This document shows, one piece after another, positions 37,503 to 48,375 of a stretch of 64,000 bases of DNA. Origin of the DNA: Zychaea mexicana (lineage: Eukaryota > Mucoromycota > Mucoromycetes > Mucorales > Lichtheimiaceae); assembly GCF_025766255.1 (NCBI RefSeq), contig NW_026516684.1:124001-188000 (forward strand). Direction: 5' to 3'. Under the pieces are notes generated by a model, which saw only the letters and a list, made by a program, of their open reading frames with translations, was not told the origin of the DNA and made no database searches. Numbering within the stretch: the stretch's first letter is position 1; every line of letters starts with the position of its first letter. Made by a program: the position numbers and the translations under genes.

Positions 37503-40206
37503 ATGACATTCGACAACAACACTCCCACCAAGTTCCCTAACCTTCCACCCAAGGGTCCTGACGGCGACTTGCTCTTGGCCTCGGAGCGTGCAAAGGCCAC
37601 TTTTGACGTCAAGGAGCTGTCAAAGTTCATGTACACGGAACAATACTTGAGCAAGATGGATAAGATCGTTGACATTCTCGAGAACGAGCCTGCTTTCGAC
37701 AAGTCAGACCGCTTCCATCACAGCCGCCCTGAAAAGATTGCTGCTTCCTTGTGGAAGGATAAGCGTCTTATCGAACTCACAAAGTAAATGAGCCCAGCAA
37801 ATGCACGTGAATGTGTATCAATTTTACGACCCAAATTAATGCTAATGTGTCTTTTTATTTCTTTCAGAGAACACAATTGGGATGAGGAGGATGTCTCCAT
37901 TGCCAATTTCTTGTATGATATGTCCTCTCCTGTAAGTATACAACAACAACAAATAATAGTAGATTTTTTACTCGTATTTCAAGTGTCTGATCGATATGCT
38001 AATGGCATTGTTACACACACGTCAATAGTTCACCCTTCACTACAGCATGTTCATCCCCACCCTGAAGAACCAGACCACCGATGAACAAAAGAAGCTTTTC
38101 CTCGAGCCCGCATTGAAGCATCACATCATTGGCTGCTATGCTCAAACTGAGGTTAGTCTCTGTTGCGATATTCTTTAAACACAGAATTGAATGATATTTA
38201 CGCAGTGTTGTCATTATCTATTTAGATTGGCCACGGTTCCAACGTCCAGGGTTTGGAGACGACCGCTACTTACATCAACGAGACGAATGAATTCGAGATC
38301 CACTCGCCTACCTTGACCTCCTCCAAGTGGTGGATCGGTGGTCTTGGTAAGGCTGCCAACCACGCTATCGTCATGGCCCGTCTTATCTTGAACGGCAAGG
38401 ATTATGGACCGCACCCCTTCTGCGTTCAGGTACACACATGAAGTTTAATAATATTATAGGCTATCAGCGTATATCATATACACATAGATGGCTGACATTT
38501 ACCTCTTTCAAAAAAAAAAAAAACAGATCCGTAGCCTCGAAGACCATCGTCCTTTGCCTGGCATCACCGTGGGTGATCTTGGTCCCAAGTTTGGTTTCAA
38601 CAGTGTCGACAATGGCTTCATCATGTTTGATCATTACCGTATTCCTCACGTTTCCTTCTTGGCCAAGTATTCTCAAGTGAAGCCCGGCAGCGGTGAATAT
38701 GTCAAGGTATTGTAACAAATCGATGCAAGTGGGATAGCTGGACAGGATTACTTGCTAGATTTCTAACGATTGTGTCTACATTAGCCACCCAATGCCAAGC
38801 TCTCCTACGGAACGATGGTCTTTGTTCGTGCAAACATTGTTTTGGGTATGTTTTTTATCGGATCCGATAGCTGGTACATAGTGAAGAGAAATTGTGGTGG
38901 GGACACAAGAGGTATATTTGCTTACTTTATCATGTGTAACCTTTAAAAGGTGTCCGTATGGCTATTGCACGAGCCGCCACTGTTGCCGTCCGTTACTCGG
39001 CCGTCCGTCAACAGTTTGTTGATGCTGCCAATCCCCGCAAGTGGGATAACAAGGTCATTGAGACCCCCGTCTTGGATTATACCATGCAGCAATACCGTGT
39101 TTTGCCTGCTGTCGCCACTGCCTACGCATGCTACTTTACTGGCCGTGACATGATGCGTCTTTACGACTTGAACCAAGCTGAAATGGCCAAGGGTAACTTT
39201 GGTCTTCTTGCTGACTTGCACGCCAGCTCTTCTGGCTTAAAGTCGCTCACCACAACCATGGCTATCAGCACCATCGAAGATATGCGCAGAGCTTGCGGTG
39301 GTCACGGCTACAGTATGTTCTCTGGTTTGGGCCAGTTCTACCAAGACTATCTTCCTAACGTTACCGTAAGCAAAACCTACTGTGGATGGAACTTTTATGG
39401 AAAGAAAAAAAAAAACTAAAACTCATCCTATCTCTTACAATTAGTGGGAAGGTGATAACTACATCTTGACTCAGCAGACCGCTCGTTACTTGTTGAAGAC
39501 TTACCGCAACGTTGTCGCTGGCAAGGCTACCGCATCCGAGCACAACCACACTATCAACTACTTGATCCAATATCTGCAGAACCCGAATGCCAAGTGCCCT
39601 GCCACCACGGGCGCTGACCTGCTCAACCCCGAATTGATCTTGGCCGCCTTTGGTTTCCGTGCTGCTTACGGCATTGCCAAGGTTGCCGAACAGATCGACA
39701 ACCAGGGCCGCTCGTGGAACTCGATGCTCGTCGAAATCAACCGTATCTCGCGCGCACACTGCCAGTTCATGTTGGTCCGTACCTTTATCGTTTCGCTCCA
39801 GAACGATGAGCGTTTGGCCAAACCCGAGAACCGTGCTTTGCTCAAGACCCTCCGTTCCTTGGCCTCGCTCTTTGCCTTGCACACCATGGAGCAGGAATTG
39901 GCCGAGTTCCTCACCCCTGGCTACATTTCCACTGAACAGACCGTCTTGTTGAAGCAGCAGGTCATTGCCTTGTTGGAGGAAATCCGACCTAATGCCGTTT
40001 CCTTGGTCGATGCCTTTGCTCTTCCCGATTACTACCTCAACTCTGCTCTCGGCCGTTACGACGGTAAGGTTTACCAGGCTTACACAGCTGCTGCCGAGCG
40101 TGAACCCCTCAACCAAACTCAGGTTGTGGAGGGTTACGATCAGTTCATCAAGCCCCTCGTGCACGACGGTTTGAAGTCTGGCAGCTCCCAGGTGGCCAAG
40201 CTCTAA
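37503..40206 (+). CDS. Peroxisomal acyl-CoA oxidase
   Basis: About eight exons, start ATG 37503, stop at 40204-40206. It catalyses the first step of peroxisomal beta-oxidation, acyl-CoA to trans-2-enoyl-CoA with H2O2 release. Visible segments in order: N-terminal helical domain ([20 protein letters not shown]), [20 protein letters not shown] (substrate/FAD region), [36 protein letters not shown] (FAD-binding beta domain), [20 protein letters not shown], then the C-terminal FAD motif [20 protein letters not shown] and [20 protein letters not shown]. The last residues are SSQVAKL; AKL is a PTS1-type peroxisomal import signal. The first exon-exon junction ends IELTK and continues EHNWDEEDV. Size, motifs and targeting all fit a full-length active enzyme. 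Regulation by fatty acids is expected but not visible. Confidence 0.97.
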
Positions 40207-40489
40207 AACAAATTTTGATACCGCCAATCTCCTTTAAACTTTCCCCACCCCCCTCCCTCTTTCCCGTATTCTCTGTTTTTCCCCCCATTGTATATTCCGC
40301 TTTGTAATTCTCTTTTTTTCCAACTATTCCGTTGTGTATTCTATACATATACTAATCTAGATAGACAGGGCGTTCCCTCCCTGAAAGATAGATCAATCAC
40401 CTCCATTTAAAACCATCAATCTTTTGTTATTAAAACAGTGTTTGTCTAAAGCATAGGAACATGACATGTGGTGCGCGAAGCCTGATGTA

Positions 40490-41270
40490 ACTGTGCTACT
40501 ATAATCAATTGCAATTTTTACAAATGTTGGGCTACGATGTCAGAAAAGTGATGAAGTCTTTAGGGTATGTTTAGAAACATAAAAGTCCTGATTTATTATA
40601 TTGAAATAAAATACATAAATCTTTTTTATCATCCATTAACACCAGCATAATTAATTATACCAAGCCGTACTTCTTGTTGCAAGTAGTAAAGCCGGTTTGT
40701 GAGATCGGTGATGTCGCCTTGGCAGCCTTTTAGCGACGAGAGTATGTTTGGGAGTGATGGCGAGTCTCGGTTTAGGATTGGACCGCTCGCTGCACAGCAT
40801 GGGCTTACGTACACTTCTTGGCATTTCAGCCGAAAATTGCAACTTGTCGACTATTAGCTGCAGTAAGTGGGACCGAGACACAACATTTTTCCTTTGGTTT
40901 TTGACTTGCGCGCATAGCCAATGCCAATAACATTGGGATTTTCTTCGACGTGTTTCCAGTACGACGACATGGAATCGTTCGTTTCTATCAGGTGTTGGCG
41001 CATTTCCTTTTGCAGTATCCACAGATGTCGCCCGTAGGTCGTTTCTCCGCGTGCTTTTTGACGGGTCCCCCTATTTTCGACTGCCCGACCCAATACTGAA
41101 GTTGCGATTCATTACAGTGTCGAGGCAGGTTTGGGAAATTATCCGTCATCCTTTTGTAATAGATTGCCGACGTAACAAATTCGTCATTGAAGAAACTTTC
41201 AATGGCGGGATCGACATTGGTGGCAATAGTCTTCATTATGTGCAACACTCTATCTTTGCAGTGGTCTACG
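40490..41270 (-). repeat. Repeat family copy 1 (minus orientation), fragment of an unknown element
   Basis: This segment matches, in inverted orientation, 44440-44850 plus 46480-46690. It reads on the minus strand as open fragments: YYKRMTDNFPNLPRHCNESQ, QYWVGQSKIGGPVKKHAEKR, CGYCKRKCANT and, in another frame, SSYWKHVEENPNVIGIGYAR. The paired CxxC residues hint at a metal-binding domain. Both copies share stop codons after CANT, so the two frames may have been joined by an intron, or the shared ancestor was already inactive. The right part (41270-41530) has no clear feature. I do not recognise the element. Confidence 0.65.
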
Positions 41271-41529
41271 TGTGATTGATTTTATAGACCAAAAGGCTTT
41301 ATTGCTCTTGTTAGTTTATTGTTGTGGAATATACGATAATACAATATAGCTATGATATCTTACATTTTATGGAGGTTGTAATATGTGTGTGAGAAAGAAA
41401 AGAGAGGGGAGTAAAGGGGATATTCATGCATAAATATAAGAGTCATGGTTTTGTGATATATGGATTTGATTGGCTACCTCGGAACAACCAATTTGTAGTT
41501 TATAAGATAATTCATTGGTACATCAGCAG

Positions 41530-42020
41530 TATGGAATAACAGGACCGTTGAACGTGTGTTTCTGACCCCGAGGAGCCTTGTCATTGTCGTCAGCAAAGCT
41601 GACGACATCCTTGTTATGTTCTACATTGTCGCAGTTAACGTCACTATTCTTGGTGTTGCCGTCAATGTCTTCACTGATTTCAGGTAGTGTGATGCGTCGG
41701 TTGGTGAAAGAGTGGGTGTTGCAGGATACGTCAGAAATTTGTATGGATTTCGTTCATGGGACATCCAACCCAATTGCTGCTGGTCGTATAGGATCTTGGC
41801 CACGAAAATGGAAGGCTATAAGACCTGCTTCTTTAAGATGCTTCTTTGCTCTTTCCCGATGTTCGATGGTAGGTTTGTAACCTAACACCAGATACGAAGC
41901 TTGACCAAGTGTCAACATGAAGCGCATAAAGTGGAACAAAGGAAGAACAGGTCTTTTCCTTATAAAAAAAAGTGGTAGAATAGCGCTGAGTTTTTTTTTA
42001 GCATGGCGGACGCCTGACAT
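41530..42020 (-). pseudogene. Decayed coding block of unknown origin
   Basis: The minus strand carries three consecutive frames, each sensible for part of the length: FMLTLGQASYLVLGYKPTIE with HRERAKKHLKEAGLIAFHFR (about 42020-41757), then SHERNPYKFLTYPATPTLSP, then TEISEDIDGNTKNSDVNCDN ending HTFNGPVIPYC with a stop near 41526. Continuity across frames suggests one coding region broken by frameshifts, or unrecognised introns. The family is unknown. It sits among transposon remnants. Confidence 0.4.
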
Positions 42021-42085
42021 GGCTCATGATGAATTATAAAATGGCGGTTTTATCATGGCGATCTATGTATTAAGACATGGCGGCT
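42000..42085. repeat. Cluster of CATGGCGG/ATGGCGG units
   Basis: Five near-identical ATGGCG(G/A) or CATGGC units occur in about 85 bp (at about 42002, 42018, 42043, 42055 and 42077) separated by AT-rich spacers. This resembles the subterminal motif clusters found in DNA transposons, and it lies at the 3' edge of the decayed transposase. Confidence 0.55.
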
Positions 42086-42089
42086 TGCT

Positions 42090-42800
42090 ATTTTACTTTT
42101 AATCATAGTTTTATATCTTTGCTGGATAAATGCAAGTGCTGCTTCAGAACACATGGGGAAAAGAACGATTTAGAATGCTCAATGCACCCTCTACAGTCCC
42201 GTGCTGTAACTTGATGTGCAGACGCGACGGTATGTGGAGTCAGAAAGTCGGCCTTGGTCAAAGGCTCGCGCTTGACACCAGCTCACCACTTTGACTAAAA
42301 CTCTTCTATTGGGCTCAAAAATGGTGAATAAGGGGGGAGATGCAACACCTGGGATCCACGCTTAGTAAACAGTTTGTTGTACTTGTAATTGAGAATGGTG
42401 GGATCTAGCATTATCCATAACAAGAAACCTCCCATAGAAATTTATCTTTTGAAGCACATCTACCACCGTCTCTGAGAATTGGCAAAAATGTTCTGCTCTT
42501 GAACCAATTTTGGCAATTAAGCGTTGCTCACCCGTTCTCCAGCCTTCTTTTCTCGGAGCCTCCGGCCCCTGCTTGTGATTTCCGTAACGAGAGCCTTACC
42601 ACATCTTTTTCAGCAATAGCGCCTAGAATAGTTATGTTGACACGACGGTTTTTAGCGGCTACTGCCTTAGCAGGAGTACCTCTTCTTGTTCGCCCGAAAG
42701 TTTGCTTCTAATGCAAATTGGAGCTGCTTCATTGATAAAAACACATTGATCGAAATCGATATGATATTGTGTCTTCCAAGTTCGAGTACCCACTCTTTTC
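42090..42800 (-). pseudogene. Decayed IS630/Tc1-mariner (DDE_3) transposase
   Basis: The minus-strand sequence from 42800 down reads as the catalytic part of a DDE_3 transposase: HIDFDQCVFINEAAP (first Asp region), the family motif KAVAAKNRRVNITILGAIAE, FLVMDNARSHHSQLQ (second Asp) and LHLPPYSPFLSPIEE (final Glu) followed by VKREPLTKADFLTPHT and CIEHSKSFFPMC. There is a frameshift near the second Asp block, another between the first blocks, and two in-frame stops just after IEE. The N-terminal DNA-binding part is missing; AT-rich DNA replaces it at 42800. This is a dead cut-and-paste element. Confidence 0.8.
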
Positions 42801-42809
42801 TTTTGTTAA

Positions 42810-44000
42810 AAGAAAAAACTATATATATGTCAAAACTATAAGTGTAGAAAAGCAGTTTTACTATTCAAAGATACTCTATTTAACAATATAAAATTACCAA
42901 TGAATATTCAACTTCATTTACTATATTTATTTTTAGGAAACGTTTCTTGTTCATTTATTACAATAAGTTTAAATATTGATAAAAATATAGTAAGTAAAAA
43001 AAGTTAGAAATTATATGAAAGATAAGGAAATATTAATAAGATTAGAGGAAGAAATAAGATTGTTGAGATAGATGAAAGTAAGATATCAAAAAGAAAATCT
43101 ATAAAGGATATGAAGTTAGAGGTTGTTGGGTGATTGGTGGAGTAGAGAGAAGTATTTTAAAAAATAAAATTGAAAATGAAAATAGAAATACACTCTTTAT
43201 ACCTATTGAAAAAAAATATAGATAATACTATTGTTAACTATTAAAGATAATGTTAAGAAAGGGACATATTTACATAGAGTATTGGAAAGGTTATAATAAT
43301 TTAAGAATATAGGATATAAACATAAAATAGTAAATCATAAAAAAAACTTAAGGATCCTATAGTAGGATAGGAATTCATACAAATGGTATAGAAGGTACAT
43401 GAAGGGATTAACAAGAGGTATAGATATTAGAAATCGAACTAGAAAAGATTTATTATTACATCTAAGAGAATATCAATGGAGAAAATAAAATAAAGAATAT
43501 AATGTATAGAAAACGTTTTTAAGATCCTAAAAAACTGGTTTTTATATTATTAGTCCCTAATGATACAATTATAAACTATCAGCTTAATATTTAAAATATA
43601 TAAATATTAAAATACATTTAGATATACATTTTAAAAAAATTGAATAATAAAATAATAATAAAATAAATAGATATGGAGGATTTGGTAGATGATAATTTCA
43701 AACATAATATAAAATGATATTTAATAATAAAGAAAATAAAAAGTATGATATAAAAGAATATAAAATTAAACAAAATGATAGATATTTTAAAATTTTAATA
43801 AATCGAAATGGTGAAAATAATCATTATCAAAAGGTTTATTCTTTTAAAAGTTAAATTAATATAAGAAAAGATAGATATTTTACTAATAAAATTGAAGATT
43901 TAAATAGAAATATTAAAAAATGAAGTTTGATAAATAAATAAAAAGAGTTAAAATATAGTTAAGTACTTCATGAATAAATAATGTAAATATTTGAGGATTA
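42810..44000. other. Extremely AT-rich block A
   Basis: About 1.2 kb dominated by A and T, with no open frame of note on either strand and very little C. The composition changes sharply at the transposase edge (42800) and at the nonautonomous element at 44001. No mitochondrial or rRNA gene is recognisable in it. Confidence 0.75.
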
Positions 44001-44364
44001 CAGTGGACCCCCTTTAATGTCAACCCCTTTAATGTCAACCCCCAATATGGTCAACCTTTTTCTGAGAACCTCACATTTTAGCAGAGATAAATTTCAACTT
44101 TTACATAAGGTCAATGTCAACACCTTGGCCAGGGTTGACTTCTTATTGAGGTCAAACATATCCAATCAAAAGAGGTTATTTCGTTGTTGGTTGAAAATAC
44201 ATTGTTAGGAACGACTCTGTTGCATACATACATTGTGTCAGGGTGCGCTGGTTTAATATTTTTATTATACGGTTAAACTTTGTGCCACCCCCTTTAACGT
44301 CAACCCCCGTTAGCGTCAACACTTTCAGGTGTACTTGAGGGTTGATATTAAAGGGGGTCAACTG
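44001..44364. mobile_element. Nonautonomous TA-flanked DNA transposon (MITE-like, pogo/Tigger-like ends)
   Basis: The element begins CAGTGGACCCCCTTTAAT and ends with the inverted ATTAAAGGGGGTCAACTG, so it has about 25-30 bp terminal inverted repeats. It is flanked by TA on both sides (43999-44000 and 44365-44366), the target duplication of Tc1/mariner/pogo elements. CAGT..ACTG ends are typical of pogo/Tigger elements. Inside, the motif CCCTTTAATGTCAAC is repeated directly at the left end, and CCCTTTAACGTCAAC and GTTAGCGTCAAC occur near the right end: subterminal repeats likely to be transposase-binding sites. It has no coding capacity. Confidence 0.85.
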
Positions 44365-44439
44365 TAGTTTAAAAAAAATATAAAACAACTACTAAATATA
44401 GAATATATAAGCTGTAATCATATTAACCCTAACATTTTT

Positions 44440-44850
44440 TTTGATTATGAATTTGTACAGCGGTAATGCAGTACAAAATGATGACAAATATTTTCCCAAA
44501 CCTGCCCCAATACTGTAATGAATCACAACTCCAATATTGGGTCAGGCAGTTGAAAATATAGGGACCTGTCAAAAAGCATGTGGAGAAAGGAAAAACGAGC
44601 TACAGATGACATCTTTAGATACTGCAAAAGGAAATGCGCCAACACCTGATAGAAACGAACAATTCTATATCGTCGTACTGGAAACATGTCGAAGAAAATC
44701 CCAATGTTATTGGCATTGGCTATACGCGCAAGTCAAAAACCAAGGAAAGTGATGTGTCTCGGTCCCACTTACTGCAGCTAATGGTTGACAAATTACATTT
44801 TCGGCTGAAATGCTAAGAAATGTAAGTAAGTTCATGCTGGTGGATGTGCA
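44440..44850 (+). repeat. Repeat family copy 2, left part (plus orientation)
   Basis: Inverted partner of 40490-41270. It shares TTTCCCAAACCTGCC near 44501, then the block encoding YWKHVEENPNVIGIGY near 44673-44720, and the SRSHLLQLMVDKLHF block. By eye, similarity is about 80 percent or better. It is degraded by several small differences and stops. Similarity breaks off near 44850, where AT-rich block B begins, and resumes at 46480. Confidence 0.7.
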
Positions 44851-44869
44851 ATACCTTGATGTTCAAAAA

Positions 44870-46480
44870 AGTATAATTGTTTTTTTAAAGTAAATATGTT
44901 TTGATATCTAAATTGAATGTTTACTAATAATATAAATTATATCTTTTTAAATATAATATCATTGTTTTTGTCAATGTAGAAAGGATATATATTTATTTTA
45001 TATTTAAATATTATTTTTAGAAATAATTAAAGTTGTGTTACAAATTTTCTTGGTAATAATTACTTCTCCAAATATTAAAAATACCCTTTTTCTTATTTAC
45101 TTAATTTTTATATAATTTTAAAATAAAATGTAGATATTATAAATAATTTCAAGAACTTATAAATATTTATTTCTAATAAATATATTATAATATAGAATAA
45201 ATCATAATTTATTAACATTCAATAATAATTAATGGCTTTAAATTAATAATAAAAGTTTTAATAGATTTCTTATACTCTATATTTTATAAAAATAACATTA
45301 TATTTTACATTATATTTTCATTTTATTATAATGAACTAAAAATAAACATTACATTAATATAGATATTATAACAAATTAAGAATATAAGTAAAATTTAAAA
45401 TAGAAATAACATAAAAATATTATAATATAATAGAAAATATGATTTTATTCATAAATATTAATTTTGTTTTTTTTCATTATTTTGTACTAATTTGATTTTA
45501 GAAGTTAATATTAAATTCAAATATTTCATATTTCATTTTGTAATTTTTTAAATATATATAAATAATATGAAATAAAAATAACAATGTTTTTACTATAATA
45601 GTTTATTACATCCTGAAATATAATAGAGGAAGAAGATAATAACAATTATTTTTACAATTTTTTACATAAAAAAAGCATAATCTACCTATTTAAAAATCAT
45701 TAACAGCATAAAAACATTGTTTAAACCTGTTTATAGAAGAATATTTTAAAATGATAAGATTGATGGACTCCCTAAATATATTCTAATCTTTTCTTTTCTT
45801 CTTTTTATTATTTTTTCAATTTTATTATTGAGTATTAATTCATAATAATAAATTATGTGGTAAACCACTAATTTATTTATTATTCTTTATACTGTCAAGC
45901 GTTCTAATAAAAAACCTAACTTCGTTGATTTTTTATTGAACTAAGCTGCGTCAATACCTCCTTGCTAGAGGAGGGGATGCTCATTACCATTCTGCGGGCT
46001 TAAGAAACATTCTTAAACATAAGATTTATAATATAACTTAGAAAAATAAATTTTTTTAAGAATTGTTAAAATCTTAAGATTAAGAATCACACCCCATTTT
46101 TCTTTTTAAATTTTTTAAATTCTTTTCACAGACACATGTTTATCAAAATGAGTATAGCAAAGTTAATCAGGTTTATGATCTGAAAGATTAGTTCTGGTTT
46201 TACAGTGACACATATATCCTGCTTTCTTTCCTCTTTTATGAATATATGTGCAAACAGTTGATGAGGTATTCTGATACCCAAAATTATTTGTTTTTATTTC
46301 CTCTATTTTTTCTTTAACAATAGTTTTCATAATTTTTTTTTGTATCACCTAGTACTTCATCAACAAAATATTTTTCAAAAGCTGTTCCATGATATTTTTA
46401 ATCAGAAAAAACATAGAAGATTGGCATATAAGAAGATCTTTATTTTAAAGGACGATATTGATTAACCTAAGCATAGTACC
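44870..46480. other. Extremely AT-rich block B interrupting repeat copy 2
   Basis: About 1.6 kb of very AT-rich DNA without coding potential. It sits exactly between the two halves of repeat copy 2, so it seems to have been inserted after the repeat. A short stretch near 45890-46000 (TAACTTCGTTGATTTTTTAT through GAGGAGGGGATGCTC) is less AT-rich and looks like a separate fragment. Confidence 0.7.
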
Positions 46481-46690
46481 ATCACTTAAAGGCTGCCAAA
46501 GAGACATCACCAACCTCACTAACTAACTGTATTACTTGCAACAAGAAGTACAGCTTGGTATAATAGACTATATTGGCCTGTTGACATACCCTGAAGACAT
46601 CATCACTTTTCTCACAACATACCCTGAAATCCATGAAATTGCAATTAATCACAACAGTAACATTGAGATTCTTTCCTGACACCAACTTCT
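46480..46690 (+). repeat. Repeat family copy 2, right part
   Basis: Matches the inverse of 40490-40740: AAAGGCTGCCAA, then TTACTTGCAACAAGAAGTAC followed by GCTTGGTATAAT, and the ACATACCCTGAAGACATCAT block. This fixes the far end of the repeat unit, which is therefore about 0.7-0.8 kb long without the AT-rich insert. Confidence 0.7.
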
Positions 46691-46816
46691 AAACACCCCT
46701 GAAGTTGAAAAGTTCAACTGTTGTTCCACTCTAGTGCAGCGATCAAAGTAATAAAAGACAAATAAATAAAAAAAAGATATACAGTATCCTTTTTTATGAA
46801 TGTCTCATTTCATGAT

Positions 46817-46882
46817 AAAAAGATATGTTACCTGTCATAAAAGATATGTCCCTGTCAGAAAAGATATGTCCCTGTCAGAAAA
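46817..46882. repeat. Tandem repeat, about 20 bp unit, three copies
   Basis: Three adjacent units of the form AAAAGATATGTCCCTGTCAG; the first copy is divergent (GTTACCTGTCAT) and the other two are identical. It lies directly beside the second decayed transposase and may be an element-end subterminal array. Confidence 0.8.
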
Positions 46883-46979
46883 AAAAGTTTCGCTGATTAT
46901 CATCGCAGCATTATTGATAGACAAAACGAACTCTTACAGGCTTCCATAATTCTCTTTGATAAAGTGTCTTCATGCAGAA

Positions 46980-47500
46980 ACTGATAACACATAACCTTAC
47001 TCTTTTACAACTGCCCAAAAGTGCTCAATTAGGTTTAGGGGTTCAGCTCAGGAGAAAAAGTAGGAAGATACACACTACATTTATATCCTCTATACTCAAT
47101 ATACTTCTTTCTGTTTTCATGTTTGTGAATGGGTGCATTATCCATGACTACCGTATATTAGTGACCTTTCATATGTGGATGTCTATTCATTTCATCTAGA
47201 GCTATTTTTAAAAAACTAATGTAATGACCTGTTACAGCTCCTGAACTTATATACCGCCATCTTCTTAGTAGGTCTTGGTTTCCTTATACCAACTGTGATC
47301 GAACCTGAGGTGGAGATAGCACCCAGAATATTGTACGCCTGGTATCATAGCAATGGCACGGGTTCCTTTTTGAGACCAACCCCTAGAGCGTTTCAAACGC
47401 AGACTTTGTCAAGAAACACGGTATTCGTCAGAAAGTTCATGTCTGTATCTTAGCACGGAAAAAGATGCTCCCTCATATAACATTTGATTGTTTCTCACTT
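46980..47500 (-). pseudogene. Second decayed IS630/Tc1-mariner (DDE_3) transposase
   Basis: The minus strand reads, over several frames, as VFLDKVCV (first Asp region), RSRGWSQKGTRAIAMIPG (the conserved RG-W-KGTRA block), then VVMDNAPIHKHENRKKYIE (second Asp) with YRGYKCSVYLPTFSPELNP (PxSPxLNP block) and STFGQL. Many frame changes and stops show it is inactive. It differs from the copy at 42090-42800, so two separate DDE families or lineages are present. Confidence 0.75.
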
Positions 47501-47606
47501 GCACAACTACAGTAATATGGAATTAGTTTACTAATGCTATCATTCAGAATGGTAAAGTAGCTTCCGCTTTTTCATTATATTATAATTTGTTATTATTATA
47601 ATATAA

Positions 47607-48375
47607 TTGCAGTGTGTCAGTAATCTCTATCAAGCGACTCTCATGCTCTACTACGTAGTCTGTTATACTTTACTTTTACATAGAAAACTACAAGAGAAAA
47701 ACCATCAAGTCACTCTGAAGAATGCACAGCAGCCGTCAGTCAATACGTGGCTTTTCGTTGAAACGTCAACTGAGACAGAAATCATTTTTACTGACTACCC
47801 GACATCAGGTGCACAACATACGCTACCAGGCTGTCAGATACGTATTGAGTCCCTCAAAACAATCAGAACAAAGTTTCCATTGTCAGTAAATGCTTCAAAC
47901 AACAATCTCGATGAAGAAAATATTTTGCATGATCCTCGAAATTTGTAACAAGGTCTTAATGGCTTGTTAGCTTTGCGGGCACTGCGTTCAGTATCGGCCT
48001 ATTTACTGTAGTCGAAGCTACCTTCCCTCAAAACTCTGAATGGTTATTTGAAGCAATCCCCACTTTAGGATTTTGCTGAATTCATAAGATAGAACAAGCA
48101 TCTGCCAGTCTCTTAGACCATTGTCTACAAGGTTTTGAGTGGTCCTGCGTCCTGCTGAATCAGCACATTCAAGCTGACAGCCAAGCAACTTGGTATCACG
48201 GGCTAGTTGTAAGTAGAATAATCAGGAATAGTGCAAGTAGTGTCCTGAATACGATTGGCGAAAAAGTATGCAAGCTCATAGAGGGCCAACAAAGAACAGA
48301 CCATTGCAAGCTTGAGCCTATTATCTACTCGTCGATGCTATATGTTGTAGAAAGACAAAAAATAGTACTCTGATA
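47607..48375 (+). pseudogene. Coding-like block with no recognised family
   Basis: A 113-codon frame starts at ATG 47607 (MQCVSNLYQATLMLYYVVCY, later WLFVETSTETEIIFTD, PGCQIRIESLKTIRTKF). It is followed after a stop by a second long frame (about 47968-48375) that contains FAGTAFSIGLFTVVEATFPQ and EWLFEAIPTLGFC, one TGA, and then IEQASASLLDHCLQGFEWSC and ATWYHGLVVSRIIRNSASSV. Such a long frame with one interruption is unusual in this gene-poor stretch. It could be a decayed gene or transposon protein, or two exons with an unidentified intron. Confidence 0.35.

Noticed and set aside
39361..40227. 288-codon minus-strand open frame
   Set aside because: It is the antisense shadow of the last exon of acyl-CoA oxidase, whose plus-strand protein is unambiguous.
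42810..46480. AT-rich blocks as mitochondrial DNA inserted in the nucleus
   Set aside because: No mitochondrial gene, tRNA or long frame could be recognised in them, so a NUMT cannot be claimed without a database comparison.
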